Below, in pieces: positions 1 to 11,300 of a stretch of DNA of 64,000 nucleotides; within the stretch, counting starts at the first letter, position 1; each line of letters begins with the position of its first letter. The DNA is taken from contig NC_065570.1 of assembly GCF_937616625.2 (NCBI RefSeq), positions 8,070,001 to 8,134,000 on the forward strand, read 5' to 3'. Source of the stretch: Mercurialis annua. Lineage: Eukaryota; Streptophyta; Magnoliopsida; Malpighiales; Euphorbiaceae. The notes under the pieces are model-generated. The model was not told the DNA's origin, searched no databases, and was given only the letters and a program-made list of their open reading frames with translations. The position numbers were made by a program, and so were the translations under genes.

Positions 1-1012
1 CAAATAATACATATTAAATTTAATTTTAATAGTCCATCTATTTTAATATAAAAATTACAATATATAAATTTTACATCAAACATGTATCTATAATGTATCA
101 TAAGTTAACGCTTATGTTATAAAAAAATTACAATTTTAAAATTTTTTAGTCTGCAATGTATCATAAAAGGGAATGCTTTACTCATGGTTTCATTTTCTAA
201 CACGCTCTCGAGCGTAATAATTAAATTGACTTGTGATCAAAGATGAACTAGCGTTAGCATATAATTATCACTTGTATGAGCTACTTCACTAGTTTAAAAA
301 TCGATTGATGTATCTACGATGTATTAAAGATGTATCGGTAATGTAATATTGATGTATTTATGATGTATGTATCTAAAATGTACCGGTGGTACATCTATGA
401 CGTATTAGGTGATGTATCTATAATGTATCATTGATGTATCAAAAAAAAAAGATGAACTAATAACAATATAATGTCGTCATAAAAAAAAGATGAACTAATA
501 ACAATATAATCGCGAACTAGGACTTGACTAGTTCATTGCAATAATAATGTATCTACAATATACCGGTGGTACATATGGCGTATCAGGTGATGTATCTATA
601 ATGTATCATTGATGTATCCAATATGTATATACATGATATATAATAAAAAAAAATGAACTAATAACAATATAATGTCGTCATAAAATTTATCAAACACTGA
701 AGTTAATCTTTGAGTTTATATAAAAAAATGTAAACATTTTACATAATACATATTAAATATAATTTTAATACTTGTATGGGCTAGTTCACTAGTATAAAAA
801 TCAATCGATGTATCAACAATGTATAATTAATGTATTATTGATGTATTTACGATGTATCAGTAATGTATTTATAATGTACTGGTGGTATATTTATGACGTA
901 TCAGGTGATGTATCTATAATGTATCATTGATGTATCTAATATGTATATACATGATCTATAAATAAGAAAGATGAACCAATAACAATATAATGTCGTCATA
1001 AAATTTATGGTT
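1..1012. repeat. GATGTATC-rich minisatellite / higher-order repeat
   Basis: The stretch is dominated by variants of GATGTATC and AATGTATC. A larger block recurs three times, near 376-493, 548-690 and 872-1012. Each block contains a 'taccggtggtaca'-like core, then 'aggtgatgtatctataatg', and ends with 'gatgaactaataacaatat' plus 'atgtcgtcat'. A 5' sub-block starting 'ataatacatattaaat' occurs at about 5 and again near 745. No gene is visible in it. Confidence 0.75.
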
Positions 1013-1180
1013 GAATACATAGTTTCATCTCAAACCGGGTTTCAAGTACCACCAGTTGAAATTAAGAATTTAGTGGTTGCTGCTATTCCAATAATCAAAA
1101 TAATATATGAGCTCTACAGATGTACCATACAAGTTGTGAAAAAAAAAACAATATTATCAATTAAGAAAAATTGCTATTGA
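1007..1180 (+). CDS. Short open frame, 57 aa, unidentified (possible exon or gene fragment)
   Basis: An ATG at 1007 directly after the minisatellite opens a frame that stops at 1178-1180. The first 37 residues look protein-like (VEYIVSSQTGFQVPPVEIK, then a hydrophobic run rich in I, V and A ending in YELYR). The tail is lysine-rich and low in complexity. I do not recognise the family. It could be a captured exon, since the minisatellite/ORF boundary is abrupt, or chance. Only the open frame is observed; the coding claim is inference. Confidence 0.25.
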   Translation: MVEYIVSSQTGFQVPPVEIKNLVVAAIPIIKIIYELYRCTIQVVKKKTILSIKKNCY

Positions 1181-1248
1181 ATCGATATGATAATAGGAGG
1201 GTTTTAAAACTTGATCAAGACAACTTATTGAATCGATATGTTTGCGTT

Positions 1249-1500
1249 ATGCTCTCTACCATATTCTTGTTTTCAATCGCCATTTTCTCTACAAATCTGA
1301 CAGCTCTTAAACTATTTCCCTCTACTAAATCACTTCAAAACTCTTCGCCATCCATTCTTCCCAAAACCCAAAACAAAAAAATAGTGGTAATTATGGGGGC
1401 ATGAGACTAGAAGACGGTTGATGCTAAGTTGACCAAGTCGAGACTTGATTCTTGGATTTCTTCTAGGATTTTTGGCATCCGTAGAGCTCGTATTCTATTC
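1249..1500 (+). pseudogene. Possible 5' remnant of an adenylate isopentenyltransferase (IPT) gene, broken in the P-loop
   Basis: The frame from the ATG at 1249 ends with the residues NKKIVVIMGA and then meets TGA and TAG stops at 1402-1410. Plant IPTs, the enzymes that begin cytokinin synthesis, have a basic N-terminal region followed by a K(V/I)V(V/F)(I/V)MGATG(T/A)GKSRLS P-loop. A second frame resumes at about 1432 with KSRL, where the IPT P-loop would continue. The break therefore falls inside the ATP-binding loop, with stops and a frameshift. Beyond about 1500 I see no convincing IPT sequence, and the DNA runs into a repeat. The assignment rests on roughly 12 residues plus position, so a chance match cannot be excluded. 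Confidence 0.35.
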
Positions 1501-1530
1501 AACATTAATTATGTCCTTAATTCTGTGAAT

Positions 1531-2201
1531 GGCAAGGTTGTTGATAAGCTTAGACTTCAGTTTTATTTTTTATTTCTCTGTAAAAAGAAAAACAAAGCCA
1601 TGAAAGAATAATAATATAAAAAAATAAGGCGGGTTATTGATTCTGGGAGTCATTGTACTTTTCCAAAGTTGCAAAATGGTCACCGAACAATTTTCTATTC
1701 CAAAATGGTCATTGTACTTTGTGATTAGTAACTTCGGCGATCACGAAATGAAATCCGGTGACATTTGTCCTACGTGGCTTGCCGGAAGCTTACTCACACC
1801 TTCTTTTTTGTCATGCCATTGTCGATATCACTCTTATTTTTCTACATTATCATCTTCTTCCCTAATTTTTTAAACATTTTCCGACAAAAAGAAAGGTGCG
1901 AGTCAGCTTCCGGCAAGCCACATATGACAAAAGTCACCGGATTTTATTTAGTGATCGCCAGAAGTTACTAATCACAAAGTACAGTGACTATTCTGGAACA
2001 AAAAATTGTTCGGTGACCATTTTGCAACTTTAGGAAAGTATAATGACTCTCAGAATCAATAACCCAAAATAAGGCAAATATTAAAATTGCATGAAAGAAA
2101 TGGCAAGGTTGTTGATGAGCTTGGACTTCAATTTTATGTTTTATTTCTCTGTAAAAAGAAAAACAAAGCCATAAAAGAAAAATAATATAAAAAAATAAGG
2201 C
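1531..2201. repeat. 100-bp direct duplication (1531-1630 and 2102-2201) flanking a MITE
   Basis: The two 100-bp arms both begin GGCAAGGTTGTTGAT and end with AATAAGGC. They differ at only a few positions. The foldback MITE at 1631-2065 lies between them, inserted at the end of the left copy. The first copy's continuation (aaatattaaaattg) resumes after the MITE and matches what follows the right copy. Confidence 0.85.
1631..2065. mobile_element. Mutator-like foldback MITE (435 bp, 10-bp TSD)
   Basis: The arms form an inverted repeat of about 165 bp: GGGTTATTGATTCTGGGAGT on the left and its complement ending AATCAATAACCC on the right. Long terminal inverted repeats and a perfect 10-bp target duplication (AAAATAAGGC at 1621-1630 and 2066-2075) fit a non-autonomous Mutator-like element. 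It has no coding capacity; open frames inside are products of the palindrome. Confidence 0.85.
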
Positions 2202-3791
2202 AAATTTTAAAATTGGATCATCAGAATGAACAAAAAATACACAAAATTAACAATTTATTTAAAATATCCAACAAAACTTGAAATTAAAATGAAACCCACT
2301 TGTCCAAAAAATAATGAAATAAAAAACAAGAACATCTTGGTTGTTTATTATTGTTAATAAAAAAAATACCCACCATAAGGTTTTATTTTTTTTTAAAGAA
2401 ATTAGATATAAAAACAAGCAAAGATGGTATAAAAAGTATTTAAAAACCTAAGAGAAGAGTAAGGAAGAAGAAGGACGGGGATGTGAAGGTAATCGAGGGA
2501 GCAAGAGTCGGAGGAAGTCTGTCTCGTCGGAAAAATTGCATTTTTTTATTTTATTTTTTTTAAAACCTAATCAGTAAGAACCCTAGAAAATGGTAAGAGT
2601 TAAGGGGAAGAAGAAAGTGTAAGTTACATGTGTTGATCTTTCAAAAAATTAAATCAAACTGACAGGTGTAGCATAAAGATACATCACGTATGACATGTAA
2701 ACATTTTTCATTATTAGATAATAAATGCAAACCAAAAATTAGTATTGATGAAAGAAAATTAGAAACTTAGCATATTTGTAATAAAGACCCGTTTATAGCC
2801 CAATCTTGTAATTCTTCCATTTTTAAGGCATAGGCCTTCATAATTTTGGCGGCCTTATAAACTGAATGAATATCTACATTAATGTCCAGAATTGCTGATT
2901 ATTTAACGACTAGAAACTAGCTCAAAACAATAAATAATACGAATTAAGCAAAGTTATAATCATCTCTAAGTCTTTTAGGATAAACAACCTTTTTCTTTGT
3001 TTCGAGAAATATAACGATCCATTCTGATTTTTTTCTTTTTCTACAGTGTCACCTCCCACTTTAGTGGATTTATTTGAATATTTTTTTAGTATACCATAGC
3101 AGTGACTCCTTAGAGATGGAAGAATTTGTTATATTTTTGGAGAAAAAAAAATCTAGCTACTATGATGAATGTTTTGGGTCTATATTATCTTCAATGGTTT
3201 AAGCCTCGTAAATATTACCTTAATCCAAAAATATTAATTAGCATTTACTATTTTATACTAATTATTTGTGATTTATATATAATAGTATATCTTTGGAGTT
3301 GTTTCTCAAATTTGTAATGTATCTGTACTTTTATTTTATGAATGATGTATCTATAGTTATTTATACATATATGAATAAAACAACTCTTAAAAACAATTAA
3401 ATAATTTTACAGAAAAATAATAATACCATAAGATTTTATATAGTCTAAAAAATAACATCATATAAATATCACTATTGAATTATCAATTTTAATAACTCAA
3501 AAGATGATATTTAAGAATAATTGAGTGAATAAGATTAAAAAGATGTAAATAAGTTAAATAAGAGCCAAAAAAGTAAAGGAGTCAATAAATAACAGATAGT
3601 ATTAAAAGAGGGTAATCGTGGAATAATAGTAGAAAACAAAGGATGTCTTACGACTAAAAATGGAGTTCAGTTTTAAATAATCGGAGTATAAAATCCCTAC
3701 TCTTTTGTAAATTACATTTTAACCGATTTCTCTTTAATTGGATAATTAATTTTTTTTTTTTGGTAATTTTATGAGGTGTTCTAAATGGGTT
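2202..3791. other. AT-rich intergenic DNA, no gene recognised
   Basis: Many stop codons in all frames and homopolymer runs. A few short GATGTATC-like motifs near 3320-3350 echo the left-end minisatellite. I see no RNA gene, terminal repeat or conserved protein frame. Confidence 0.5.
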
Positions 3792-4085
3792 CTAAAGAAA
3801 CGACACATTTAAACCTTTTACATTTAGACTAATCTCCACTCGAATCGGATAGATTCCTTGCGGGAGGAAAAGCTTTGGGTCCAATTTTAAACGGTTGCAT
3901 ATATAAGTATATTTTGAACTCGCAATTTCAGTTAAATCAGGAGAACGCATTACCAACTCACTTGCATTTTGGTTTTGATAATCAATTTTTACATCACAGT
4001 ATTTGATATTATTTTCAACAAGCAACCCCTTGGTGAAAAATAATTTGGTCACAAACAAAAAACCAAAATTAGACATAGTTACCAT
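3792..4085 (-). CDS. Hypothetical 97-aa open frame, unrecognised
   Basis: Reading leftwards from the ATG at 4085, the frame stays open to 3792. A short hydrophobic N-terminus (FGFLFVTKLFF) resembles a signal peptide. A mixed-charge middle with two cysteines follows (KYCDVKIDYQ, YTYICNRLKL). It has the size and secretory look of small plant apoplastic proteins, but I cannot place it in a family; it does not show the S1/SPH cysteine pattern. It is divergent to SPH gene 1, whose ATG is 328 bp to the right. It could be a partial gene or chance. Confidence 0.25.
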   Translation of the reverse strand: MVTMSNFGFLFVTKLFFTKGLLVENNIKYCDVKIDYQNQNASELVMRSPDLTEIASSKYTYICNRLKLDPKLFLPQGIYPIRVEISLNVKGLNVSFL

Positions 4086-4357
4086 TTTCAAACAAGAAAC
4101 AAGTTTGGTAACTTGCAGGGTCTCATATCCAATAATTTACATAACTTCATTAATTTTCTTTTATGATTAGAGATAAACCAAAAAAATCTGAGATTAAGTA
4201 CCTGAAAGGAAAAATAATTTCATAATCAACATTAATTTACCATTGACTCTTTTAAAAAATTTATAACAATTAAGAGAGAATAGGTCTTAATTTTTTGTTC
4301 AAAATAAATAACTATATTTTCTCTAATTTGTTCTATGGCTTAACACACAACACAAGT

Positions 4358-4366
4358 TATAAATAG
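4358..4366 (+). promoter_or_regulatory. Likely TATA box of SPH gene 1
   Basis: TTATAAATA lies about 50 bp upstream of the ATG at 4414. This would put transcription start near 4390 with a short leader. Assigned by sequence and spacing only. Confidence 0.5.
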
Positions 4367-4413
4367 GTTATTTCATAAGGTAGTAAAAGACAATAATTAT
4401 AATTATTTTCGTG

Positions 4414-4839
4414 ATGAATATGAACATAATTAAATTCTTTTTTGTTACAGCCTTAGGATTGAGTTTTTTTATTACACCAAACAATTGTTGGTCATCTAAT
4501 CCTTATTATGTTCGTATTACAAATCGATTGAGCCATGGAAAAACTTTGCTTGTGCATTGCAAATCTAAAGACAATGATCTTCAAGCTCAATATCTAAATT
4601 TCAACCAAACTTTTTCATGGCATTTTAAGATAAATATCTTTAAAACTACCCTTTTTTGGTGCTACATGGCTCCCGACAATCATCGTCATGCCGATTTCAA
4701 TGTTTTTTACATCAATTATCGTTTTCTTCAAAAGTGTAGTAATAGTGAATGCATTTGGATTATTCGAGATGAAGGCGCTTATATCAAAAATACTCCTATA
4801 GGTATTATTGACTTTCAGCACGGATTTCAACCAAACTAA
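4414..4839 (+). CDS. S-protein homologue (SPH), plant self-incompatibility S1 family, secreted
   Basis: This is a single-exon gene of 141 residues, a normal length for SPH proteins. These are small secreted proteins related to the Papaver stigma S1 determinant; most have unknown roles, and function here is not shown. Residues 1-27 are a hydrophobic signal peptide. The mature part has the family landmarks: an RITNRL strand, LLVHCKSKDNDL, a FSWHF motif, [11 protein letters not shown], and a closing C-x4-CIWIIRDEGAYI block. Four conserved cysteines are at about 49, 83, 108 and 113, expected to form two disulphides. NQT near residue 64 is a possible glycosylation site. I chose the ATG at 4414; a GTG just before it is in frame but not a plausible plant start. 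A paralogue lies at 39393-39839 on the other strand. No disruption seen. Confidence 0.9.
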   Translation: MNMNIIKFFFVTALGLSFFITPNNCWSSNPYYVRITNRLSHGKTLLVHCKSKDNDLQAQYLNFNQTFSWHFKINIFKTTLFWCYMAPDNHRHADFNVFYINYRFLQKCSNSECIWIIRDEGAYIKNTPIGIIDFQHGFQPN

Positions 4840-5387
4840 TTCGAGTTTGGATCGTAGACTATGTACGTAAAAAAACAAAACACATAACTATGGATTTTAC
4901 GCTCTAATTTGTATTATTTATGCATATGCTTGTAATAATTTTAGGATCAATATTTAATACAAGAATACAATTCATTGGAAAAATAATTAGATAAACTATT
5001 TTTTATGAACACCATTTTAGTTTTAATTTTATGGGAATATCATAACCCTTGATGAATTCTCACCAAGTGCTATTGATAGAAATATTTTTTACAATTGTTC
5101 AGTCAATACAAATTGGGAAAATTAAATGGAGGATCTAATTGATAAAAATAAAATATATGTTAGTCTCTTAGCTTTTTTATGATAAATTAATCCATAATTA
5201 ATAAAATCACAAATTTTAAAAAATTGCCTATTTATTTTCATATAAATTTTATTCTATTATTAAAATAATTATATTATAAAAAAATTTATAAAACAATTAT
5301 TCAAATATAATATGAACTGTATTAAAAATAAAAAAATAAATATTAATATTATTCCTTTCATCCCACAAATATAAAACAACATTATTT
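4840..5387. other. 3' flank of SPH gene 1; AT-rich, nothing recognised
   Basis: Presumably contains the 3' UTR and polyadenylation region of the SPH gene, then very AT-rich spacer up to the retroelement's target duplication at 5388. Confidence 0.5.
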
Positions 5388-5392
5388 TTGAA

Positions 5393-8313
5393 TGTAATAT
5401 CCCGTATTTTTCCTTCATAGTTTCGTTGTGTTTCCGACTTAGTTTTGGATTATTAATGGGGGACTTAGCAAGTGTGAAATTTTAATTGGGGTTGGAGTTG
5501 TATATTATATATGTCGCATGTGTAGTGTGAGTTTTCGATGGCGATTTGATTGGTATTCGAATTATAAACGATGTTGTGTTCGTGTGCTTTCTAAATCTGA
5601 CATGTTTTGATAAAACATTCATATCTCCTAATTGAACCGTTGGATCGGACTCATTTTTGGATATGCTGTGCACGACAAAAAGTTGACCGTTGGATCAAAA
5701 TTTGGTGCGATTTGAAGGAGCGATGGAGTGCGCAATCGTGCGCTCAAGTGCACGAACGTGCACTATGATGTTACGGAATTTTAGGTATTTAAATAGCCTC
5801 TTACGTTTTTAAAACCCTATTTTTTATAGTCTATTGTTTTCTATCAACCCTAGCCGACTCCCTCACCTTCAAACACTCTGAAATATTCTACCATCATCCC
5901 TTATTATTAGCTTTCGCATTCGGTAAGTAAATCACGTTCGTTTCATTCGTTTATTATATCTATTATCGTCAAATACGTTCTAAGTTAATATCCCCCATGT
6001 TGTAGCTAATTTCTGAGATTGTTGCTACATTACATCAGTAGGCTATATCCTCCTTAATCTCTACGCTTCGAAATCAATTAAGGTATGTATAGATTCTTCC
6101 GTTCGTCGCCGTTTTGGTTTTGCCGTGTTCATGAACTCTTTTATTGTTGTTCTCTTTGTCAGTTGTTCATTCCTTGTTCAATTGTTTAGTTGCTTCAGAT
6201 GTCATTGTTCGATTCTGTTACATTGAATGATTTCTGTTTCGTTGCTTATATAGCTGAGAATGGAGCTTGAAATTTATTTTTTGAAATTGTTCTTAACTGT
6301 ACGAATTTCATAATTTTGTACTTGATTTAATTATTCATGTTGCGTTGAGAATTGAAAAGGTTTTTGGTTGATTTTAAATTCGTTGCTATGTTCAGTGAGT
6401 TATCAAAGTTGGAATTATTCTTGTTAATGCACCGTATTCATATGTCTCTGTTTATGGATTTCTCAAAATTGATTAAAGAGATTGGATTGGTTATGGTATT
6501 GTAGTGATGGTTAATTGTGTACTTAAGGCACTAAAATTGTTTGGCTTTCTCATTGGGCTTAATGTGTTTATGGGTTTGCATGGTGGGAGTGTTTTATTTA
6601 AATTCTATTGGCCATTGTGGTCACTTAATTGATTTGGTTTAAAACAAGTGATTCCTTAAGTTTATTTTCTAACTATTCACATTTTATCTAACATTAATTA
6701 ATTTAGATTTTAATCTACGGATTTAGTTTCGACTTATAATTTGGCAATTTAATAATATTATTATTTATGATTTTAAATTACTTTGGGCATCATTATTTTA
6801 AATATAGAATTAATATTAATTTATTATAGTTTATATGTGATTTTATAAATTGACTATATTAAATGAGAATTGGGGATTTCATTTAATTTGAAAGTTTGTC
6901 AAAATTTGTTATATTAATTTAAGACCTAAAAATAATATTCGTATTATTTAAAAAATTAAATTAATAATTATTGTTAATTATTATTTAATTGTTATATTGA
7001 TAGTTTGGCTTAGAATGCCTTTGGAATTAAATTTATATTCTTGCTTTATTTTGTTATTTAATTATTTGAGATATTGCCGGTAATATTTAATTACTTGGGT
7101 TTCAAGCTATTGAGTTCTATTTTGATATTGATTAATATTTTTAGTAAATATTAATTTATAAACTGTGGTTTATAACTCTGGTTTTACGGTTGGGTCGGGT
7201 TAGACTTGGATCGCCCGACATGTGGAATTAGCTTGGTAGTTTAAAGAAATTCGGCTACCCCACTATTTGAGGAAAGGCTTTTATTTATTAATTAAATATT
7301 ATTTAATTAATATTTTTGGATGAATTTTAAATATGAACTCAATAGGCTTGATTTATTTACGGCATTATAATTTAAGTGAGATTGTGTTTCTCTGTGATTC
7401 TATCTGGATTATTATTTGTGCTAGTCCTACGTGGTGTCTAGTATTCTTAGAGTTAGGGTTTGGAGCAATGTTAACGTATGATTTATTTTTAGACTCTTCG
7501 ACTACTCGCGTTCCGGAGTCGAACCAGGGTTAGCTGCTTGCCAAGATCACGTGGATAAGCAAGCAGTGAGTTTGTAGTGCTATTTACCGCTTTATTAAGT
7601 ACTGCATCGTATTTTAATATTATAAATGTTTGTGAACTGTTTTTACGGATTATGGATCTGGATTAAAACGAGCTACTCGATAGGCTTGTATCGAGACTGT
7701 GTGCACCGGTAAGTACTCTGGGAAACGGCAGACTAAAGTCTTGCTTACGCTGGTATAAATATATGACGAGGATTTGTTCCCGTCCACTCTGGGTTTATCA
7801 GTATGCTATGTCATACTTACACTGGGATCATTTCAATACTGTTATTCCATAATCATATTATATTAGTATAAAAATGTTTTGATTTAAGGGTTTTAAACTT
7901 AATAAATGTAAATAGTATTGCGAACTCATCTCAGTATATCTGACCCCGTTGTTTTCCCAAATTTTCCAGGTTTATGATTTGAAAGCTGGTCCACTCCGAT
8001 CCTTTTATTCTTCGGAGGTTTATTTTATTTTAAATAAATTGTCAAACTGATTTTTATTCTTAGACCGCAGTAGTAAACTAGAAGTCCATATTATATTAGA
8101 TGTTTGTCAGATTGGTCTAATTGGCTTTATTTTATGCTTTTGCATACTTATTTGTTTAACTCTGGTTATTTATTATTTAATGTAAGTAATTATATTTCAG
8201 TTGTTATATTACTTTGTATGTTTGATTTTTATCCGCAAGGCTTGCTACGGGTTTTGGTACAACCATACCCATACCCTAGCGCCGGCCGCGATCCATGAAT
8301 TTGGGTCGTGACA
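5393..8313 (+). repeat. LTR 1 of the tandem retroelement (2921 bp)
   Basis: Bounded by TGTAATAT and GTGACA. It differs from LTR 2 by one substitution that I could find by eye (G at 5705, A at 13084 and 20463). Short open frames inside recur in every LTR copy and have no protein features. Confidence 0.92.
5786..5795 (+). promoter_or_regulatory. Possible LTR TATA box (also at 13165 and 20544)
   Basis: TATTTAAATA sits about 390 bp into each LTR, just after two palindromic motifs (5731-5764). A promoter here would mark the U3/R boundary. Inferred from motif and position only. Confidence 0.35.
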
Positions 8314-8317
8314 AAGT

Positions 8318-8329
8318 TGGTATCAGAGC
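8318..8329 (+). other. Primer binding site, tRNA-iMet type
   Basis: TGGTATCAGAGC, four bases after the end of LTR 1, is complementary to the 3' end of plant initiator methionine tRNA, the usual primer for minus-strand synthesis. Confidence 0.9.
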
Positions 8330-11300
8330 TTTAGTTTCGAACTAAGGCCAAATTTTTGCATGTTATGTGTTTATCGCTTTAAGGCAGGTTAATTGTTGTT
8401 GTGTCGTAGGATCTACTGCGGAATTAGGTTCATGTCTTGTCTTTGAAATGTTATCTTTTGATTTTAAAATTTTCTGCCTATACCGATAGGATTGCGTCGA
8501 GTCAGTCATTATTTATGCTTTGATTTGATGCTTTTATTTTATTATATTGATGTTATTTCACTAGGGTGATTTAATTGATTTTGATTTATCGAGAAATCTT
8601 TTGTTGGTAATTTTCTTTATGTCATACTTGGGTATGATGTTAATTGTCTTATCTTGATGATGTTGCTTTTCACTTGGGTGATATATTTTGGTTGTTATGC
8701 CTTTAATGATGTTGTTGACGTTAAATTATTTGTGAGTATTTCTGGCTTTGTCCGTGAGCTTTGATTTCTAAAAATTAATATTTTGTCAGTCTTTGACATT
8801 GTTTTGGGTTTAAATGATTTTTGACCGAAAAATCTTTTTCACGTTTTATGAAACACGTTGTTGGCCACGTATTGGTTTTAAATTACCGTAAGAAAATTAT
8901 TTTGGCCTAACCGGTGTTTTGACGCAAAAAGTCAATGGAGAGTCTGGACACGACACCCTAAAATATTATTTTCAGTATCTTGCCAATAAAAATGAAACTC
9001 ATATATTTCAAAAAATTATATTTGACTAAGGATTGGAAAAGAGTTTGTTCTTTGAAATAAAATGAATTTCTCGAATTCAAAAAAAAAAGGAAATTTTTTT
9101 TACGTCTAGCTTAGTGTTCTCAAGATAATTGTTTTGTAATAAAACTATTTTTATGCGATACCGTATTGATGATTAATATTACTTCTATAAATTTTACCAT
9201 ATTTTGATTGTCAACACTTCGGTGTTGTTGGTATTACGCTCAAAATTACTAGTTTTTGACTGAAACTTGTGTTTATGAAAAGGTTGTTAAAGAATATTAT
9301 TTTTCTTACTTGGGTAATGTGTTAATATTGTCATTTGAGAGACGTCGAGCTTCCTATTTTTGAAAAGGACTGAAATTTGTTTAAAATACGTTTTTTCCGG
9401 ATTTTAAAATATTTTGTATACGTTTTACAAATAGTAATTGCGGGTTCGACTTGGCTCACCCAAATTTGGAGTTCTTGGAAGTTGTGATCACTTGGCTAAA
9501 TCGGTGATTTTAATTTGAGGCGTTTATTTTAACCGTGTTTTGTAAAGAGGTTTTTCTAGAAAATGAATTTTTAAACTGAGGGGCTCGACATTTATTTGAA
9601 GTCTAATTTGTAAAATTTTTATCTTTTGAAATGGGTTTTGATAAATATTTTTGATCAATATCACATTTCGTTTTATTCTGAATTGACGTTTCGAAAATGT
9701 TATTACATGATTTAATCATTGTTGGGCTATTTAAGTTACTGGCATGTCAGTAGGAATTCGTTGATAACATAAGATGTTCTATGCTCAATCTTTTGAATTT
9801 TATATTGGTTATTTATCTTAATGAGTTATTGTTTTACTGCAAGATGCTTAAGTGCTTTTCGGATGTGTGAACAATTCTTGACCTATATTACTATGTCATT
9901 ATTTTTGTCTCTCATTAAGTTATGACATGGTAGTTTTGTGCTCGTTCGCCTCATTGTGTGAAGTATCACGTGAGGACATTTCTCGCTAGTTTTTCTTTGG
10001 TTAAGCTTTGGCGTTGATGTCGATGAGCGATTCGAACCTTTGTTTTGACCCTGCGATTAATTTAGATGTTATAATTGGTTTGGCCGGATCAAACATTTGA
10101 CCGTGGATATCGAAGTGATTAATTTTCTTATCAGCAGATTTGGGGAGCGATTCTCATGAGTTGTTTGCAGATTCGAATTCTGAATCTGTCCTGGTGAAAG
10201 GAAAGCAATTTGAGTTATATTACTCAGCACCGGTGGAATAATTCTACTCGTGAGTGTTTGCCTCGTGCGTGGAAATTTCAAGCGTTATGCGTTTTTACGT
10301 CGGACTCTTTTGTGATAAATTGGTGTATCTAAATCTTTCGTCTTTTGGCATTCTGGAAAAGAATGTGGAAACTGTGTTCGAGGTTGATCAGTGTAGTAAT
10401 ACACTGGCATCTTTCATTAGGTAGATCGGTGATATACCAAAAGTGATAGTGAGGCTGTGCAGGCGTTCGTGTTGTTTGATGCCTTTGGAAAATTTGAGGG
10501 GGAACTTGTTGTTAGGTAAAATTTTAGTTTCATTGTTGATTTTGGGTCATTTCGTTTTTAACAATGCAAATTGGTGCACTAGGTAAATAGAGACGGGCAA
10601 ATATGTCAAGATGGACGAGTGCACGTCTCACAGAGTGTAATGTCTAGAGAATGTTTCAAAGGAAAATTGATTTCAAATGTTAACTTGTTAAAGTAATTGA
10701 AATTTTTTTTTATCACGTAATTGTGCCCAGACATGTCATGAACATACATTTGAAATGCCACGAATAGGAAACTGCATTGAGCATTGAGTATGATCATTAA
10801 TCAAAAGAGAAACAAATAATTGATACATGCATTTAGTACATTCATCACGACATTAAATAATTAGGGTTGAATGCAACTCTTTGGGGATGAGAGATGTCAT
10901 CACCCTGGCGCACAATTATGTAAAATAAATTTTATCAGTGAGACTTTTTAAGAAAAATATTTTCTTATAAACTCGCGAGTTATATTGTGAAAATAGTATA
11001 TAAAAAAAAAGTTTTTAAATTTCAAACGATTTTGAAATTTTTATATGGTTGGTATCTAGACAAATACTCTATAATGACGGTGGTGTTTTAAGAAAAATTG
11101 CATTTTAGGGAATTGTTCATATTGTTGGAGTATTCGTACTTGATAAAAAAGAACTATGGTTATAAGGTTATACTCGAGGTTTAGTTGTGGTGAATGCGGA
11201 AAAATATTGAGTTAGGATTCAAGAATTGTGTCAGCTTATAGTATATATATTTGAGGATTTTAGTTTTAAGGAAATTGGTTATGCTCTGCGTGTTCATTTA

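Noticed and set aside
1..1012. CRISPR-like array
   Set aside because: Repeat units are degenerate, spacers are not unique, and the DNA is plant nuclear.
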